Counted from the first letter of the stretch, positions 25,077-36,061 are shown. The stretch: 46,821 nt of DNA from Condylostoma magnum (GCA_920105805.1 CAKKTI010000107.1:1-46821), one strand, 5' to 3'. Program-made: numbers and translations. Notes: generated by a model not told the origin, from the sequence alone.

Positions 25077-25832
25077 ATGTCTTAACTCCAAGAATAAGAA
25101 GGCTAAAACAGTCAGCCTAGTAATGTACAGCAAGAGAATAACGAGCCCCCGAAGCCTGTCGCTCCAGAAGTAAGCATTAGTAAAAAGGTATTCGGACTTA
25201 AACTGAGGTTCTGATGGTATATAACTCTTTTACTCATCATGACGTTAGTAGTGTTCTAATTTGCGGCCCTTGGAGCCCGCAAGTGGGTGAAATAAGGAAA
25301 GGATGGCAATATCTGGGAAGGTGGACTTTTAGTATGTACTAGGTGTTCATCCGCATGGGACGAGGAAAGCTATTCAGATATTATAAGTGACGAAGATAAT
25401 CTAGGAGATATGGAAGACGTATTCGCAGCTTTAAATGATGCCGGGGCTGTTTATATTCTGTTTTAATTGATCTCATTTGGATTTTTGATCCTATGGATTG
25501 TGAAAATTATCTTCCTACTCAATCTTAAACGATTTGGACCGGATTGGCTCGCTTTTGTATGGCCCGGTGGAGCTTTTCTGTCTCATACGCTAGGAATTAT
25601 TATTTGGGCAAGTGTTGCTGAGGCTGGATTCGACTCTGATTGCGAGGAAATTGGAAGCTCGACTGTATGCTCAACTGGTGGGCCAGGATTTGCTGTTGCA
25701 ACTTGCATATTCTACTTACTTTTTGCTGGGCTCTTCAGCGGTATATTTATTTTCAGAACAAGTGAAAAATAAGAAGAAGATGATTTACAATAAAACAACG
25801 CAGATGTAGACCAAAACCCTAATGCTAGCTAG
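25077..25832 (+). CDS. Four-TM protein, claudin/PMP22-like topology
   Basis: 251 residues. A Gln/Pro-rich cytoplasmic N-terminus precedes TM1 (YITLLLIMTLVVFQFAALGA). The first loop has the pattern W-(8 residues)-GLL-x-C-x-x-C (WVKQGKDGNIWEGGLLVCTRC), reminiscent of the W-GLW-C-C signature of the claudin/PMP22 superfamily, and an acidic stretch. TM2 (YILFQLISFGFLILWIVKII), TM3 (AFVWPGGAFLSHTLGIIIWA), a second loop with a Cys pair, and TM4 (AVATCIFYLLFAGLFSGIFI) follow, with an acidic/Asn-rich tail. Superfamily assignment is tentative. Stop TAG followed at once by TAA; the convergent SIAH-like gene ends 20 bp away. Confidence 0.85.
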
Positions 25833-25852
25833 TAAATATTTTACATTTCTAA

Positions 25853-26611
25853 CTATGATTTTCGCTTGACGGTTACCCATAGTCTAAGTATGTCGTTATC
25901 ATCATCATGCATTTTAACAAAATGATTAAGCAGTATATTCACGTCACAGTTGAAATGTTGGTAGGTTCCATTTTCTGTATAGTCTTTAATATGTGGCACA
26001 ATTCCTCTATACTTAATACAAGAAGTTGGATTAGTGACAGAAAGGGATATTTCTATTGGCTCTTATACAACTCTATACAAAAACACGTGAAAAATATGAT
26101 TAGAGGACTTAGCATGCACTATAATAGCTGCATCTCCAAACCTCCATACTCCCTTAGGTCAATCTGTATTGCTGACTCATGACTCAAACGGTCCGGAAAA
26201 AGAACGCATACCTCCTGTTTAATCCATCATAATCTCTTTATACTAATGAGCAGCTATTAAGTGTTTAATAACATCTTCTTCATGATTATCACATTCAGGG
26301 CATTTAATGTAAATGTTAAAACTGCATTACTCGTAGTGTTTTTATCGTTAGGAAAGCGATACTTACTAGTCACATCCTTCAAATCTACAAGGAATTGTAA
26401 CCTGGTCTAGAATGTATTCTAAAGCTCGGTTATGACACAATTTTTCGTAAGTAGCCCGACATAAGGGGCATGTTTACTGGTGGGTACAGCATGTACTGCA
26501 TATGCTATGTCCATTAGGGCATATATAGATCGGCGGGGTGAAGTATTCAAAGCAGATAGGGCATTCTAAGGAATTCTTGAAATTGATGTTTAGAGCAAGC
26601 TCAGATGACAT
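25853..26611 (-). CDS. SIAH/SINA-like RING E3 ubiquitin ligase
   Basis: 252 residues. The RING finger (about residues 17-51) reads CPICFEYFTPPIYIC then GHSICSTCC and TCPLCRA. It is followed directly by the SINA-type zinc-finger region (PCRFEGCDQQVSLSQRQKHY, then C-SFNIYIKC-PEC) and a C-terminal beta-rich TRAF-like substrate-binding domain. This order and the IPC...GC...H..YC spacing are diagnostic of the SIAH family. At 252 residues it is slightly shorter than animal SIAH proteins. Trp codons in the TRAF-like part (SWVSNTDWP) are TGA. Cytosolic ubiquitin transfer is expected. Stop TAG. Confidence 0.92.
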
Positions 26612-26696
26612 TTTTATGCTTAGATTGGTCCAAATGTAAGTAAATGTATTAATTAGTTAAAAACTGTTAGATTTAAACATAAACTTAATAATTCTA

Positions 26697-28112
26697 TCAA
26701 AAACTAGGCCATTGGTTTTGGTACCCGTACTGAGGGTTTTAAGGACGATTAAAGTAGTTTTGGGCTGCTAAGGCTCCCATTGCTTAAAATCCTTGAGGTT
26801 GTTAGGATTGCTGAGGGGCGTTTTGGTACATTGCCATTACTTATTCTATTTTTGACTGGTTGGCATTGCCTTGGAATTGGGGGTATTATTAGGGAACTTG
26901 TTACTGTATAGGCTGTTAGGGAAATTGCTGGTTTTGTTAGTAGTTAGGAGGAGGGCTTTGCATGAACTATTGGTTAGACTGCATTTGTTAGTTCTATTAT
27001 ACTGCTTAGGGTGGCTGCTGGATTTACTGAACGTTTTAAGGTATAGGCTACGGGGTTTATTGAGGCGGTATTTGCTGAAATTGTTAAGGAGATTGCTAGA
27101 ACTGTTGAGGAGCTTGCTGAAATTATTAAGGAGCTTACTGAAATTATTAAGTAGGTTATTAAACTTGTTAAGGTGCTTGCTGGAATTATTAAGCAGGTTA
27201 ATTTTGTTGATATTAGGCAGTAATTTGTGCTTATTATGGAGCTTGTTGGAAAACCTAGTTATTTTGTTGTGCTTGCTGAGGATTTTACTGGAAAACCTAG
27301 TTATTTTGTTATACTGGCTGAGGATTTTATTGGAACATTTAATTGTTTTATTAAGGATTTTATTGGAACATTTAATTGTTTTATTGAGGATTTTACTGGA
27401 ACACTTAATTGGCTTATTATCCTTATATTTGATTCCCTTATTAAACTTATTATACAGGTTGTTGATTATTCTGTTATAATTGCTAATTTCCCCCTTATTA
27501 TGAAGCAGATTACCAGTTAGCCCATTAATCTTATTGTTTAGCTTATACACCAAAAGCATTGAAGGTTGGCTGAGTTGCTTTTACTTAAACTTTGTTATCG
27601 TCATCTAATAAATTAGTTTACTTAGGCGGTTATTTCATTTAGGGCTGATTGCTCGTCTACTTAACTTAACTAGCCTATCTCGGTTAATTCTACGCTTAGG
27701 TCGGCTGTGCTCTAGGCTCTTGCTAGGTCCTAGCCCACGTAACAGGATCCATAGTATCATTAGGTATCCACATCTTCCTATCATACTTATTTCTAATATA
27801 AGTATCCATAGTATGCGTAGTACTTGACTCAGTCGGCTTAGCCCTGTCCAGCTTATTTTCCCAGAACCTATTAGAAATTTCATTATCCAACCTTTCCATA
27901 GTAGCCAGCATCTCATTAGTCCAAGTATCCAAACTCACAGATTTCATTTTTGAAATATGCGTTCCTAGACTCCTATGCATCCCGCAACATCTAATACAAA
28001 CTACAACTCCTAGAGTAATCGAAATCCAACGAGGATTCTTAGACCCACAATCAGCACATTCCCTATTTCCTGGTTTTGAAAGAATTGCTGTCAGTCTTCG
28101 CTGGGCGTCCAT
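26697..28112 (-). CDS. ArfGAP (SMAP/AGFG-like) with long Q-rich tail
   Basis: 471 residues. The ArfGAP domain fills residues 1-120. Its zinc ligands are Cys19, Cys22, Cys39 and Cys42 (CADCGSKNPRWISITLGVVVCIRCC), with the catalytic arginine finger Arg47 in GMHRSLGTHIS. It is therefore expected to activate GTP hydrolysis on Arf GTPases in membrane traffic. The C-terminal ~340 residues are Gln/Asn/Pro-rich and low-complexity. Gln there is encoded by an interchangeable mix of TAA, TAG, CAA and CAG, the clearest evidence in the window that TAA/TAG mean Gln. Ends QNQWPSF followed by TGA then TAG, so here TGA is a stop. The ATG lies 8 bp after the triple TAA of the upstream gene. Confidence 0.93.
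27255..27425. repeat. Short tandem repeats in the ArfGAP Q-rich tail
   Basis: On the plus strand, units starting GAGGATTTTACTGGAAAACC and then a ~33-bp unit with GATTTTATTGGAACATTTAA recur in tandem with small changes. On the coding strand they give repeated NQMFQQNPQQ-type units. They explain the long false plus-strand frames rich in Leu, Ile and Val seen here. Confidence 0.8.
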
Positions 28113-28120
28113 TTTTATTA

Positions 28121-28477
28121 TTACGAATTTAAAGCATTTTGTACAATTAGGTCAGCACTTAGAAGCTCGTTTTTAACTTTTAATAGTTTTGGTGAAATTT
28201 GTAAGTGGAGTGGGGCAAGTTTAATTGTTGTATGGTTTTCATTTCTTTTAGGGTTGAATGCGTCGCTGGGCAGTTTTATTATCGGATTTCCGTCAGCTAA
28301 AAATTGTTATTTCTTGTTCACTGTAATTATAGATTGATGTTTCCGTATAGGAGAGTTAAACATATTGAATTAGTCCTCAGTTTCTACAAATGATTATAAA
28401 TCTTAGGCATTTTCTAAGCTAGGAGTCCTTACAATTGCATCTTCTTTTGTTTATACTTTGCTACAAGAACAGCCCAT
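28121..28477 (-). CDS. Small protein with MGCSC lipidation motif, function unknown
   Basis: 118 residues. The N-terminus MGCSCSKVQTK fits an N-myristoylation site (Gly2) with adjacent palmitoylatable cysteines (Cys3, Cys5), as in membrane-tethered signalling proteins. The rest is polar and probably disordered, with no domain I recognise. It ends in three consecutive TAA codons (28115-28123 on the plus strand) just before the ATG of the ArfGAP gene, one of the best cases for TAA as true stop. The start is 98 bp from the divergent SWEET gene. Confidence 0.75.
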
Positions 28478-28575
28478 TTATTTTTAGTTAAAAAATGTAG
28501 AGAATTATTATCTGAACTTTCCCACCTATTTGAACTCAGAAAGCAAAAAAAATGTATTTTCGCGCTACTGTTATA

Positions 28576-29268
28576 ATGAATATACTAGAAGAAGTACTCG
28601 GAATGATAGGGCTTCTTATTGCCGTGGTTCTATGCCTCTCGCCGATTCCGTCAATGCTGAAAGCGTGAGATATGAAGAAAACTGATGAAATCTCCTATAG
28701 CTATTTATTACTTTCAAATCTAGGACCATTGACTTGGATTATATTCGCTGTAAAGACAGATAATATTTCATTGCTAATACCAAACAGTTTCAACGTTACA
28801 CTTAGCTTCTTTTACTTAATCACTGTGCATATTATCGACTAAAGTTGCTTGAAATTTTAAATGAAATATATAAGCGTCATTTTACCAATAATAATCATAG
28901 GGATTGTGTATGTACCCTTGAAGTTTGTTGGTATTATTGCAAGTATCACCAACACTTTGGGATATATTGCACCGTTAGAGCAGCTGAGGCCAGTTTTTAA
29001 AGAAAAGAATGCAAGATATATAGACCTGAATGTAGTAGCAGCCAGTGGTGTCTGCTGCATTGTTTGGTTGTCGTATGGAATTGTATCAAAAAATGTATTT
29101 TTAATTCCATCTAACCTAGTTGGACTTCTGTGTGCTATTCTTCAGGCCTTTATTTACATATGGGCTAGAAGCAAGATTTTTGATGAGTTTCTGGCACCTA
29201 TTCTAAAGTTTTACAATCTAAGCTACACAGCAAACGATTACTTAGTTCCAAAGCCTTTAAATATTTAA
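28576..29268 (+). CDS. SWEET-family sugar transporter
   Basis: 230 residues, the usual size for a eukaryotic SWEET. Two MtN3/saliva three-helix bundles are joined by a linker helix. The first bundle has LSPIPSMLKAWDMKKTDEIS...LLLSNLGPLTWIIF, matching the family SP-[IV]-P-T-F...K-x-ST-x-x-[FY]. The second has NTLGYIAPLEQL...AASGVCCIVWLSYGI...IPSNLVGLLCAILQAFIYI, with the conserved Pro and Asn of the sugar pore. These proteins mediate passive sugar movement across membranes. The Trp in LKAWDMKK is TGA. It ends with three consecutive TAA codons. Confidence 0.93.
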
Positions 29269-29342
29269 TAATAATTATCAATTCATCATGGATACACACT
29301 GTTCTTGTAATAAATATTAGTTAATAAAACTGTTACATATTT

Positions 29343-30128
29343 ATGGAAGTAAAACTTAATTAACTAAGAGAACTGAATCTTTCACCTATATAAAGTGTGA
29401 ATTATAATGACCTATCAATTTCTGTATTTGAGCAGGAGTAAACAACAAGCTAAAAACCTTCTACAATCAGCTAAAAATTCCCTAATTTCAAAATAAACTC
29501 GAGTAAAAGTCCACCAAGAAGTGAATTTTTCCTTAGAGATAAGATAATTACAAATACTGACAAACCTGTAAACTAATAGTCTAGTTAAAATTAGGCTAAA
29601 CCGTTGCAATCTAAGATTTGCAAGGCGATAGAGTACGCAATGACCTAGGTAAGACAATTTGAGGATTGCAAGTTGTAGAAGGATAAAGAAGACACTCCTC
29701 CTTATGTAAAGTTTGCAGAGTCGAAGATGGATGTGTAAAATTTTGATTTGTATGAGAAAGAATAGACCTTAAACCTACGTCCTAAAAAGAGAGACTGCAA
29801 TAAGTTGAGCCTGATAAGTTAAAGATACAAACTTGATAGAATTATAAAGGATGTGAATAAATCACCTAAAAAATAAAGGCTATAGCCTAATTAATAGTCA
29901 AGATTAACAGTTAAAACTAGATAAGCATAAGGAAGATAATAAATGCTATAAAGTAATCACTCTGTTAATAACTTTAATTAAACTTAAACACCATAAAGAC
30001 AGTTTTTTAAAACTTTTGAGGAGTAATAAATGACAGGGAGGCCTGGAATGATTAATTAGAGAAGTGTAAATAAAAGAACTTCAAATGCTTTTCTAAGCAA
30101 TAAGAAAGGAGGAGTCAAAAATAGGTAA
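29343..30128 (+). CDS. Basic, low-complexity protein of unknown function
   Basis: 261 residues. The frame was chosen because it runs from an ATG 75 bp after the SWEET stop to a double TAA without frame breaks, and the composition is natural. Ser/Pro-rich N-terminal half (KSPPRSEFFLRDKI), a short possible helix (SKICKAIEYAMTQVRQFEDCKL), then Lys/Gln/Arg-rich disorder (SPKKQRLQPNQQSRLTVKTRQ) and a basic end. No domain recognised; a cytoskeletal or nucleic-acid-binding role is possible from charge only. Its stop is 15 bp from the convergent HscB stop. Confidence 0.65.
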
Positions 30129-30143
30129 TAAATTTTGTGTTTA

Positions 30144-30767
30144 TTAAAACATATGAGCTTTGTCATTGCATTCTTGTACTATTTTGTCGAAAAATTTTAT
30201 CTTTAAAGAGTATTCTACTACTTTATCTTTATCCTATTATAGATTTTCTCTAATAAGACTTAATAGTTCATTTTTCCTTTACATTGCATTATTTTGTATA
30301 TCCTAAATCTCCATCATATCGTCAGATGTTTATAAACTAAGCCTTATCTCAAACTATTCTTCTAAGAACTCAGGATCCAGTACTTGCAACGACTCTACTT
30401 CATTATCATTGATTCCAAGCTAAATAAATTTTACCATATACAAAGCCCTGGTCGAGTCATCCATTAAAGTCTAATAAGCCTTTCCAATTACTTTACTATA
30501 ATCCTGATTATCTACCCCTTTGTTCTAAAGTATATCGGGATGAAGCTATTTTTAAAACTTGTGATATTAGTCCTTTAAATACTTCTTATCTATGTCAAAC
30601 ACTCTATTTCTACTTAAAATTTACACTAAAAACAGTTTAAAGTAATCGATATCCTGTACTTTGTTTTTATCGAACATAAAGCATTTAGGGCAGAACAGAA
30701 AGGGGTAGTAAGGATGTTTCATTAAAAATTTGCAGATATGAGCCTAGCGCGATATAAAACGAAGCAT
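30144..30767 (-). CDS. HSCB: Mitochondrial Fe-S co-chaperone HscB/Jac1
   Basis: 207 residues. The N-terminus MLFISR-like (MLRFISRQAHICKFLMK) is basic and amphipathic, fitting a mitochondrial targeting peptide. A CPKC pair at 26-29 recalls the N-terminal zinc element of animal HscB, but only one CxxC is present. The J domain starts DYFKLFLVQ and carries the HPD motif at 76-78 (KQLHPDIL), then VIGKAYQTLMDDSTRALYM. The C-terminal three-helix region (DNEVESLQVLDPEFLEEQFEIRL) is typical of the scaffold-binding HscB C domain. It stimulates the mitochondrial Hsp70 that releases clusters from IscU. Stops with TAA TAA. Confidence 0.92.
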
Positions 30768-30796
30768 TTTTATATTAATTAATTACATAATTATAA

Positions 30797-33274
30797 TCAG
30801 CTGAACCCTGGAGGAGGAATATTCCCGTTGATCTTTGTCCATGAATGATGGTCATTGAATCTAAACTCTTTGATGTGTTCATACCAATTCTAACTCTGTG
30901 ATTTCTCGTGTCCGTTTTGATTCTTTTCTTTACTTATATCCTCAGTACTAAATAATGAGAACTTGTCCTCTTTACTAGCCTCAGGAAAAACAAATTATTG
31001 CTTTTAAATTTCCTCTGGTAAATCACTGATTTTTAACACTCTTTGAGATGGAGAAACTCTGTAGAACACGCTTCCTGAGTGTTGAGATCTGTGATGAGTG
31101 TAGTTATTGGGATTTTTACACTTTTATATAGAATTCTCCGTTTGGTTTTCAGTGATTATCAAGTTAGGTCTGAATACCATTGAGAAATCTTCTAGGCGTA
31201 TAAGTGTGTTATCCTTCGTTTAAATGATTTCTATGACTGAATTAGCATATTTTCTGATGAAGTTGATAATACTACCAGTTTAGTACTCACTCCAGTCAAT
31301 GTCTTTATGCAGTTTTTGACTTAAAAGTTTCTCAAGTCTTTTTGCAGTGACTCCGAATCTATTCTGTTTTAAAATCTCTTTAATTCCATCAATAATATCA
31401 TCTAGCTCGAATCTTTTCTCACGGGGATCATTAATAACAACAAAAGGATGATTTGATCCTCTTATCTGTATTTATATCTCAGGAATTGTAAGAAGTAGAT
31501 CCTTTAGCTTAGCAAATCCTAATTACATTAAATCCGGCTTATATCCCAACTGCTATCTTAACTTTATTGGCAACTATGACATAGAAACACCACTAGCTTG
31601 TTCATTTACTAGTCTTATCAGTGTGTTTTTGATTAAATTTAGCTCATAGGACGTTTTGGAGTCAATTTCTTGTCTTATGTAAATAGAAGTCCAAATCAGC
31701 ATAGTCTTTTAGTATCTCAGGTAATCATTATTGATTGCTTGTTATACTATGTAGCTTAGCATTCCTAAAGACATTTCTCTTAGTTTCCAGGACCCACACA
31801 TTTTTATAAATTAAGCACAGCCGTATCTTCCTCCAGATATAGCTCTTTGGTCTGTTTCTAGGTTTATTTTAGTGTTCTGGTGAATGTTGAAATGTTACTC
31901 CATAAATTTGATAAATTGCTACCAGAGCTCAGAGTCTCTAACGTTTAAAGGATCTCCTTCTTTTATGCATTGGTCTAGAGGCTCCCATTAGTCATTTTCA
32001 GGGTAGATTAGTCTTGTTATTTTGTTAAGAGCTGGGTCTAGTATTTCAGATATTATCAAATTGGGAAAAGATGCTATTATATTGCTTTCCGAGTATCTGT
32101 TTGTGCTTGAATAAATTGGGGCACTGTAGCTAGTAACTCTAGAGTCTTTTCTTCTTTATTGAGTCTACTATAACAATGTTTCCCATTCATTTTCACTCGG
32201 CTTTAAGTCAAATGCTTCTTTAGCCCTGGATAATATAGCTCTCTCACTAGGCAGCATTTCATCATTTCTTAATGATTTTAAAACCCAATTGAGTACTTCT
32301 TGTGTAAAACTTGACACTTTAAGTCCAATAAAAGTCATTTTAATTAACCCACAGAAGGATTTATTTTGTTTTATAATAAGACCTTGTTCTAATGCTAAAT
32401 CAATAGCATTGTTGATATCAGATTCATTAACCTTGAATCTAAGTATGCAGTTTTTAACAAAATGCTACATTTCTTGTATTATCCAGCCTTCTTTTCCAAG
32501 CTCTCTTAAATATTCAACAATTCCCACTTACAACTCTTGGCTGAAATTAACTCTTAATTACTCTCCAGCTTAAAAAATCATCTAAAAGTCTCCAAATGAC
32601 TTTCTAATTCCAATGACTCTTTTCCTTTATACAGATTCTGGTAAAATATCAGCCACATCTATAGGAGCTAGTGGTTAGATAGTACTAGAGACTTAAACCA
32701 CCAATCCAGGGATATTGCTCTATAACTGCATAAACTAAGCTCTCATTTACTTTCCCTTAGCAGTTATAATAATCATCTTAAGTGGCCTCTTAGTTGAAAA
32801 AAATGATAAGTCTAATACAATTTACTCTGTCACCTTTAAGCCTTTATTTTGTATTAGTTCAATACCATTCATTCTGAAATCATTCTCCCATTTGTGGAAC
32901 ATGTCGCCATAAGCCTTTATAAATTTAGTATCTCCACAAAATGACTAGAAATGAGAAACAATCGACTCAATTTCTTCTGGTTTATCAGGTCTACATGAAT
33001 GAAGATCCCAAAAGATTCCGCAGCTTTGTTTAGTTTCTTGGGACTCTAGAACATGCTATGCATGCTGATTTTTGCAGTCTTAGCAAATATTTAGTTTACA
33101 TGTAATACAGTAGTTGTTAGATATATTCCTACATTAGTTGCATATCTAAGGACGGATATGCTGCTTTCTTTTACCCCCTTTATGTATTTATATATCACAA
33201 TCCTAGCATAATGCTTCATCACACTCAGTACAGTAGTAGTTTGACACCTTTTCTTCACATTCCTCACAATTCAT
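30797..33274 (-). CDS. B-box / NYN-like / LOTUS (OST-HTH) RNA-associated protein
   Basis: 825 residues. Two B-box zinc fingers form the N-terminus (MNCEECEEKVSNYYC...H, then CNQCRNISNNYC...CQDCKNQH). From ~residue 85, GIFWDLHSC, KAYGDMFHKWENDF and KMIIITAKGKQ follow the order of a NYN/PIN-like nuclease domain of the MARF1/limkain kind. The first Asp is kept, but the SGDxDF-like acidic motif is lost. Winged-helix segments follow, including a good LOTUS/OST-HTH (LVNEQASGVSMSQLPIKLRQ...GFAKLKDLLLTI...PFVVI) and a second one (GIKEILKQNRFGVTAKRLEKLL). LOTUS domains bind RNA or DEAD-box helicases. Post-transcriptional control is inferred. TGA stop, with TAA two codons on. Confidence 0.8.
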
Positions 33275-33386
33275 TTTAAATTTTTATTAGATTTAAATTT
33301 ACGTCGGGCTTAAAAGGGTGAATTCAATATGGCAGATAGACAGCCGTGCAATCTGGCTTTTTAATTAGTTTATTTTAATATAATTA

Positions 33387-34580
33387 ATGGAATAAGCGAT
33401 ATAGTTCTGGATAGGAAACCGTCTAAAGGATGCTTTGCCTGGAGAAATTGTCTTATAGGAAGAGCCCAGTGACATAGTATGCATGTACGACATTCCAACA
33501 TCTATAAATCTATTAGAGCTGCTGTAGTTGTTTGAGGATTATTTAAGCAATGTCTTAGAGCTTAAGGTGATTAGATCAACTTAAAAAATTCACTATCATG
33601 TTGTTATGCAGTTTACAGACACGATATCTTCTTAAATATTTTTTGATTTATTCAAAGGGAGAAGATTGAATCCTATTGAAATACATGAATGCTAATTCAG
33701 CTATGTTACCACAATTCTGTAAATAATCGACAGTATTGCTGTTTAGTATGATCTCTTAGGGGAGAAGTTTTCCGAGTATTGCTCAATTTGTTTAGAAGAG
33801 TATAGTCTGCCTATAATAACAGTGCTATGTGGGCATAACTTCCACTCTTAATGCCTTTAACGATGAAATGACTTAACATGCCCTCTATGCAGATATCATC
33901 AGTCTCCTCCAGATTGCAATACCTGTGAAATTTGCGGTGATGATGAGGGGATACTTATGTGTGTAATATGCGGAGAGTAATCATGCAAGGACCACTCGGA
34001 ACTACACTTTTAGGACAGCTCTCACAATTACTTCTAAGAAATAGAGACTAGGGTGTGTTGGGATTACTTAACTAGAATGACGATTGATAGACTGATATAA
34101 GCGGACGGGAAGATAGTAGAAGTTGGGAATGAGAGTAAAAAGTTAAACAGTGTATTGTTTGAGTATAACCTGCTCTTATCTGCTATGCTAGAAACATAAA
34201 GGGATTTCTATAAAGAAAAGCTAAAAGAGTTGGATGATACTGTAAATGAATCTGTTATTTTAAAAAAGGAGATACTAGAAGTGGAGTAAAGAGAATTGAT
34301 TAAAACACTAGAAAATCAATAAGAAATTGAGAGGGAGATTACCGGCTTAAAGGATCAACTATAATATGAGAAATAAAGAAATGTTGAGTTGAATGAGCTA
34401 AATGAAAAGCTAAAATAATAGCAACAACCAGTAAAAGTGTTTAGACTTAATAATGAAGTTAAATCGGAGATTGCTGATTTAGAGTAACAAATACGAGATC
34501 TAGAGTTTTTTATGCAGACTAATCAAAAATTGGCAGGAGAGGAAATTAAGTCTATTGGGATATTGCCTAAGGGTCATTGA
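33387..34580 (+). CDS. BRAP: BRAP2/IMP-like RING E3 ubiquitin ligase
   Basis: 397 residues. The family architecture is complete in order. An N-terminal RRM-like BRAP2 domain has VCMYDIPTSINLLELLQLFE and FDLFKGRRLNPIE. The RING-H2 (residues ~132-168) has CSICLEEY...CGHNFHSQCLQRWNDLTCPLC, whose W160 is TGA (33864-33866) at an invariant RING Trp. A UBP-type zinc finger follows (CEICGDDEGILMCVICGEQSCKDH...SSHNYF...WDY), then a long C-terminal coiled coil. The UBP finger lacks the usual CGRY segment, so ubiquitin-tail binding may be weakened. BRAP2 acts in Ras/MAPK signalling and ubiquitin transfer in animals. TGA stop, one base from the stop of the convergent gene. Confidence 0.93.
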
Positions 34581-34581
34581 A

Positions 34582-35487
34582 TTAATAATATTGATCATCA
34601 TTTGGTCCTAAGGGGTGATTAGAGTAGTCTTGGGGATTTGCCTGGTCATTTTAGGGTGCATAGGGGTCTTGGCCATTTTAGTCATCATAGGGCGGATAAG
34701 CATCATCATAGGGCGGATAAGCACCATCATAGGGCGGATAAGCATCATCATAGGGCGGATAAGCATCATCATAGGGATATTACTCGTTATAAGGGTCTCT
34801 ATTTAACTCATTAGCAGGTGTATTTGCAAATGTATTATCTTCATACGGGGGTTGATATACCTATTTGTTATCATCTGCAATAAATTAAGGTTGTTGGTAC
34901 TCTTCTTACTAATTTTAAAACGTTTACAGTCCTGGCTGATTATTCTGTATATTAGTTTAATCCAACGACTAGTTCTTATAAGAATACACATTAACTCCAA
35001 TACACAAAATGCATGTAATAGTCGTCCAGATTATTCAAATTACAATAAATGCCAGAGAAGCTTATTCTCCCTCAGAGTACTCGCTATCACAGTCATTATC
35101 TGAAAAGTACCAAGCACAGCCTACAATGTATCAAATGAACTCTAATAGTGAGAAAAATAGATTGATAGGGAGAAAGCATGTAGTCATGTTTCTTTCTAGT
35201 GCACTGGCAGATTTTTTATAAGTATCAGTCAGTACATATTTAGAGCAACATCTAGAGAATCCCATACAGAAATTGATTGCTAGGCCTAAAACGTAGATTC
35301 AGAAAAGTCCAATCAAAAATATATTCAAAGGCGCCGAACAATCCCCCTCATTTTCTATTGCAATTATTCCCAAAACGATTAGAAATATTGTAAATCTGAA
35401 AATCTATACTATTTTAAGTCTATAGCACTCTCTTACCGTTTGATACTAATAGAAAAAGTTAGATATACGCTGAAAATGTTAATTCAT
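34582..35487 (-). CDS. Four-TM protein with PPYDDAY-repeat cytoplasmic tail
   Basis: 301 residues. TM1 (IFRFTIFLIVLGIIAI), TM2 (LIGLFWIYVLGLAINF), TM3 (LFFSLLEFIWYIVGCAW) and TM4 (SLAFIVIWIIWTTITCILCI) are followed by a ~140-residue Gln/Asn/Pro/Tyr-rich tail with tandem PPYDDAY units, then YAPQNDQ...DDQYY and TAA. PPxY-like motifs usually bind WW domains or act as sorting signals; here that is inference. Several TM Trp residues come from TGA. The ATG lies 11 bp from the divergent ATG of the next gene, and the stop lies 1 bp from the BRAP2-like stop. Confidence 0.82.
34684..34776. repeat. 21-bp tandem repeat, about 4.4 copies
   Basis: Plus-strand unit ATCATAGGGCGGATAAGCATC-like, nearly perfect across copies with single A/G changes; it encodes YPPYDDA on the minus strand. 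The low divergence suggests recent slippage or homogenisation. Confidence 0.92.
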
Positions 35488-35498
35488 ATTATTTAAAG
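35488..35498. promoter_or_regulatory. 11-bp divergent spacer
   Basis: ATTATTTAAAG is all that separates the two divergent ATGs chosen here. The plus gene has another in-frame ATG at 35529-35531 that would widen it to 41 bp. Either way, the core promoters must overlap each other or the coding sequence. Confidence 0.4.
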
Positions 35499-36008
35499 AT
35501 GTAAAATAATGGATTTGAGAGTTAAACTATGTGTTAATGTTACAATAGAGTTCTTTGCCAAATGCTCAGAATTCTCTGTAATTAGATAATAGAACTAATA
35601 AAACAAACATCTCAGGCTGAAAGATTCAAAAATGCTTTTTGCAGAGGATACAATCAAATGCTGGCTTTAGAGAAATACAAAGAAGATAATTTAAAGTACA
35701 GTTTATTTTGCCAAGATCTCATAAAATTCTATGAATAAACCCCTTAAACAGTTCAACAGCAAAAGCAGCCAAGAATTTTAAAATCTGCTCGTATTAAAAG
35801 CAAATCTCTCCAACGAAAACAGTTCAAAAGCCCTTCAAACCCCTTTACAAGACACTCATCCACCAAACGTGATAAACCCCCCTCCAATATCGCCCTAACC
35901 CCAAAATACATACAAACAAACGGTATATTTAGCTATGGTAACTCCTAATCAGCTTAAAAATACAACAATACAACTTTTAAATAATTTCTGACCAATTTCT
36001 ATAGTTAG
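35499..36008 (+). CDS. Unknown basic protein
   Basis: 169 residues. The frame has plausible composition: an N-terminal Cys-rich helical part (MCQCYNRVLCQMLRILCNQI), a helix (NQMLALEKYKEDNLKYSLFC), then a basic Ser/Lys/Pro-rich disordered half (RILKSARIKSKSLQRKQFKS). No domain recognised. The start is uncertain between 35499 and 35529. TAG at 36006-36008 is taken as stop because eEF1B-gamma starts 54 bp later; reading on would overlap that gene. Confidence 0.6.
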
Positions 36009-36061
36009 TACTCAAAATGCTTTCCCACCTCAAATTCCTCCATTTATACTTATTGGCTAAT

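Noticed and set aside
26846-27559. Long Leu/Ile-rich plus-strand and Asn/Leu-rich minus-strand frames that seem to be genes under the standard code
   Set aside because: They are shadows of the Gln-rich tail of the ArfGAP; with TAA/TAG=Gln the correct frame continues the conserved ArfGAP domain to a TGA.
33333-33355. CAGAT...ATCTG inverted repeat in the divergent spacer before the BRAP2-like gene
   Set aside because: Five-base arms with a 13-base loop are expected by chance; no second copy seen.
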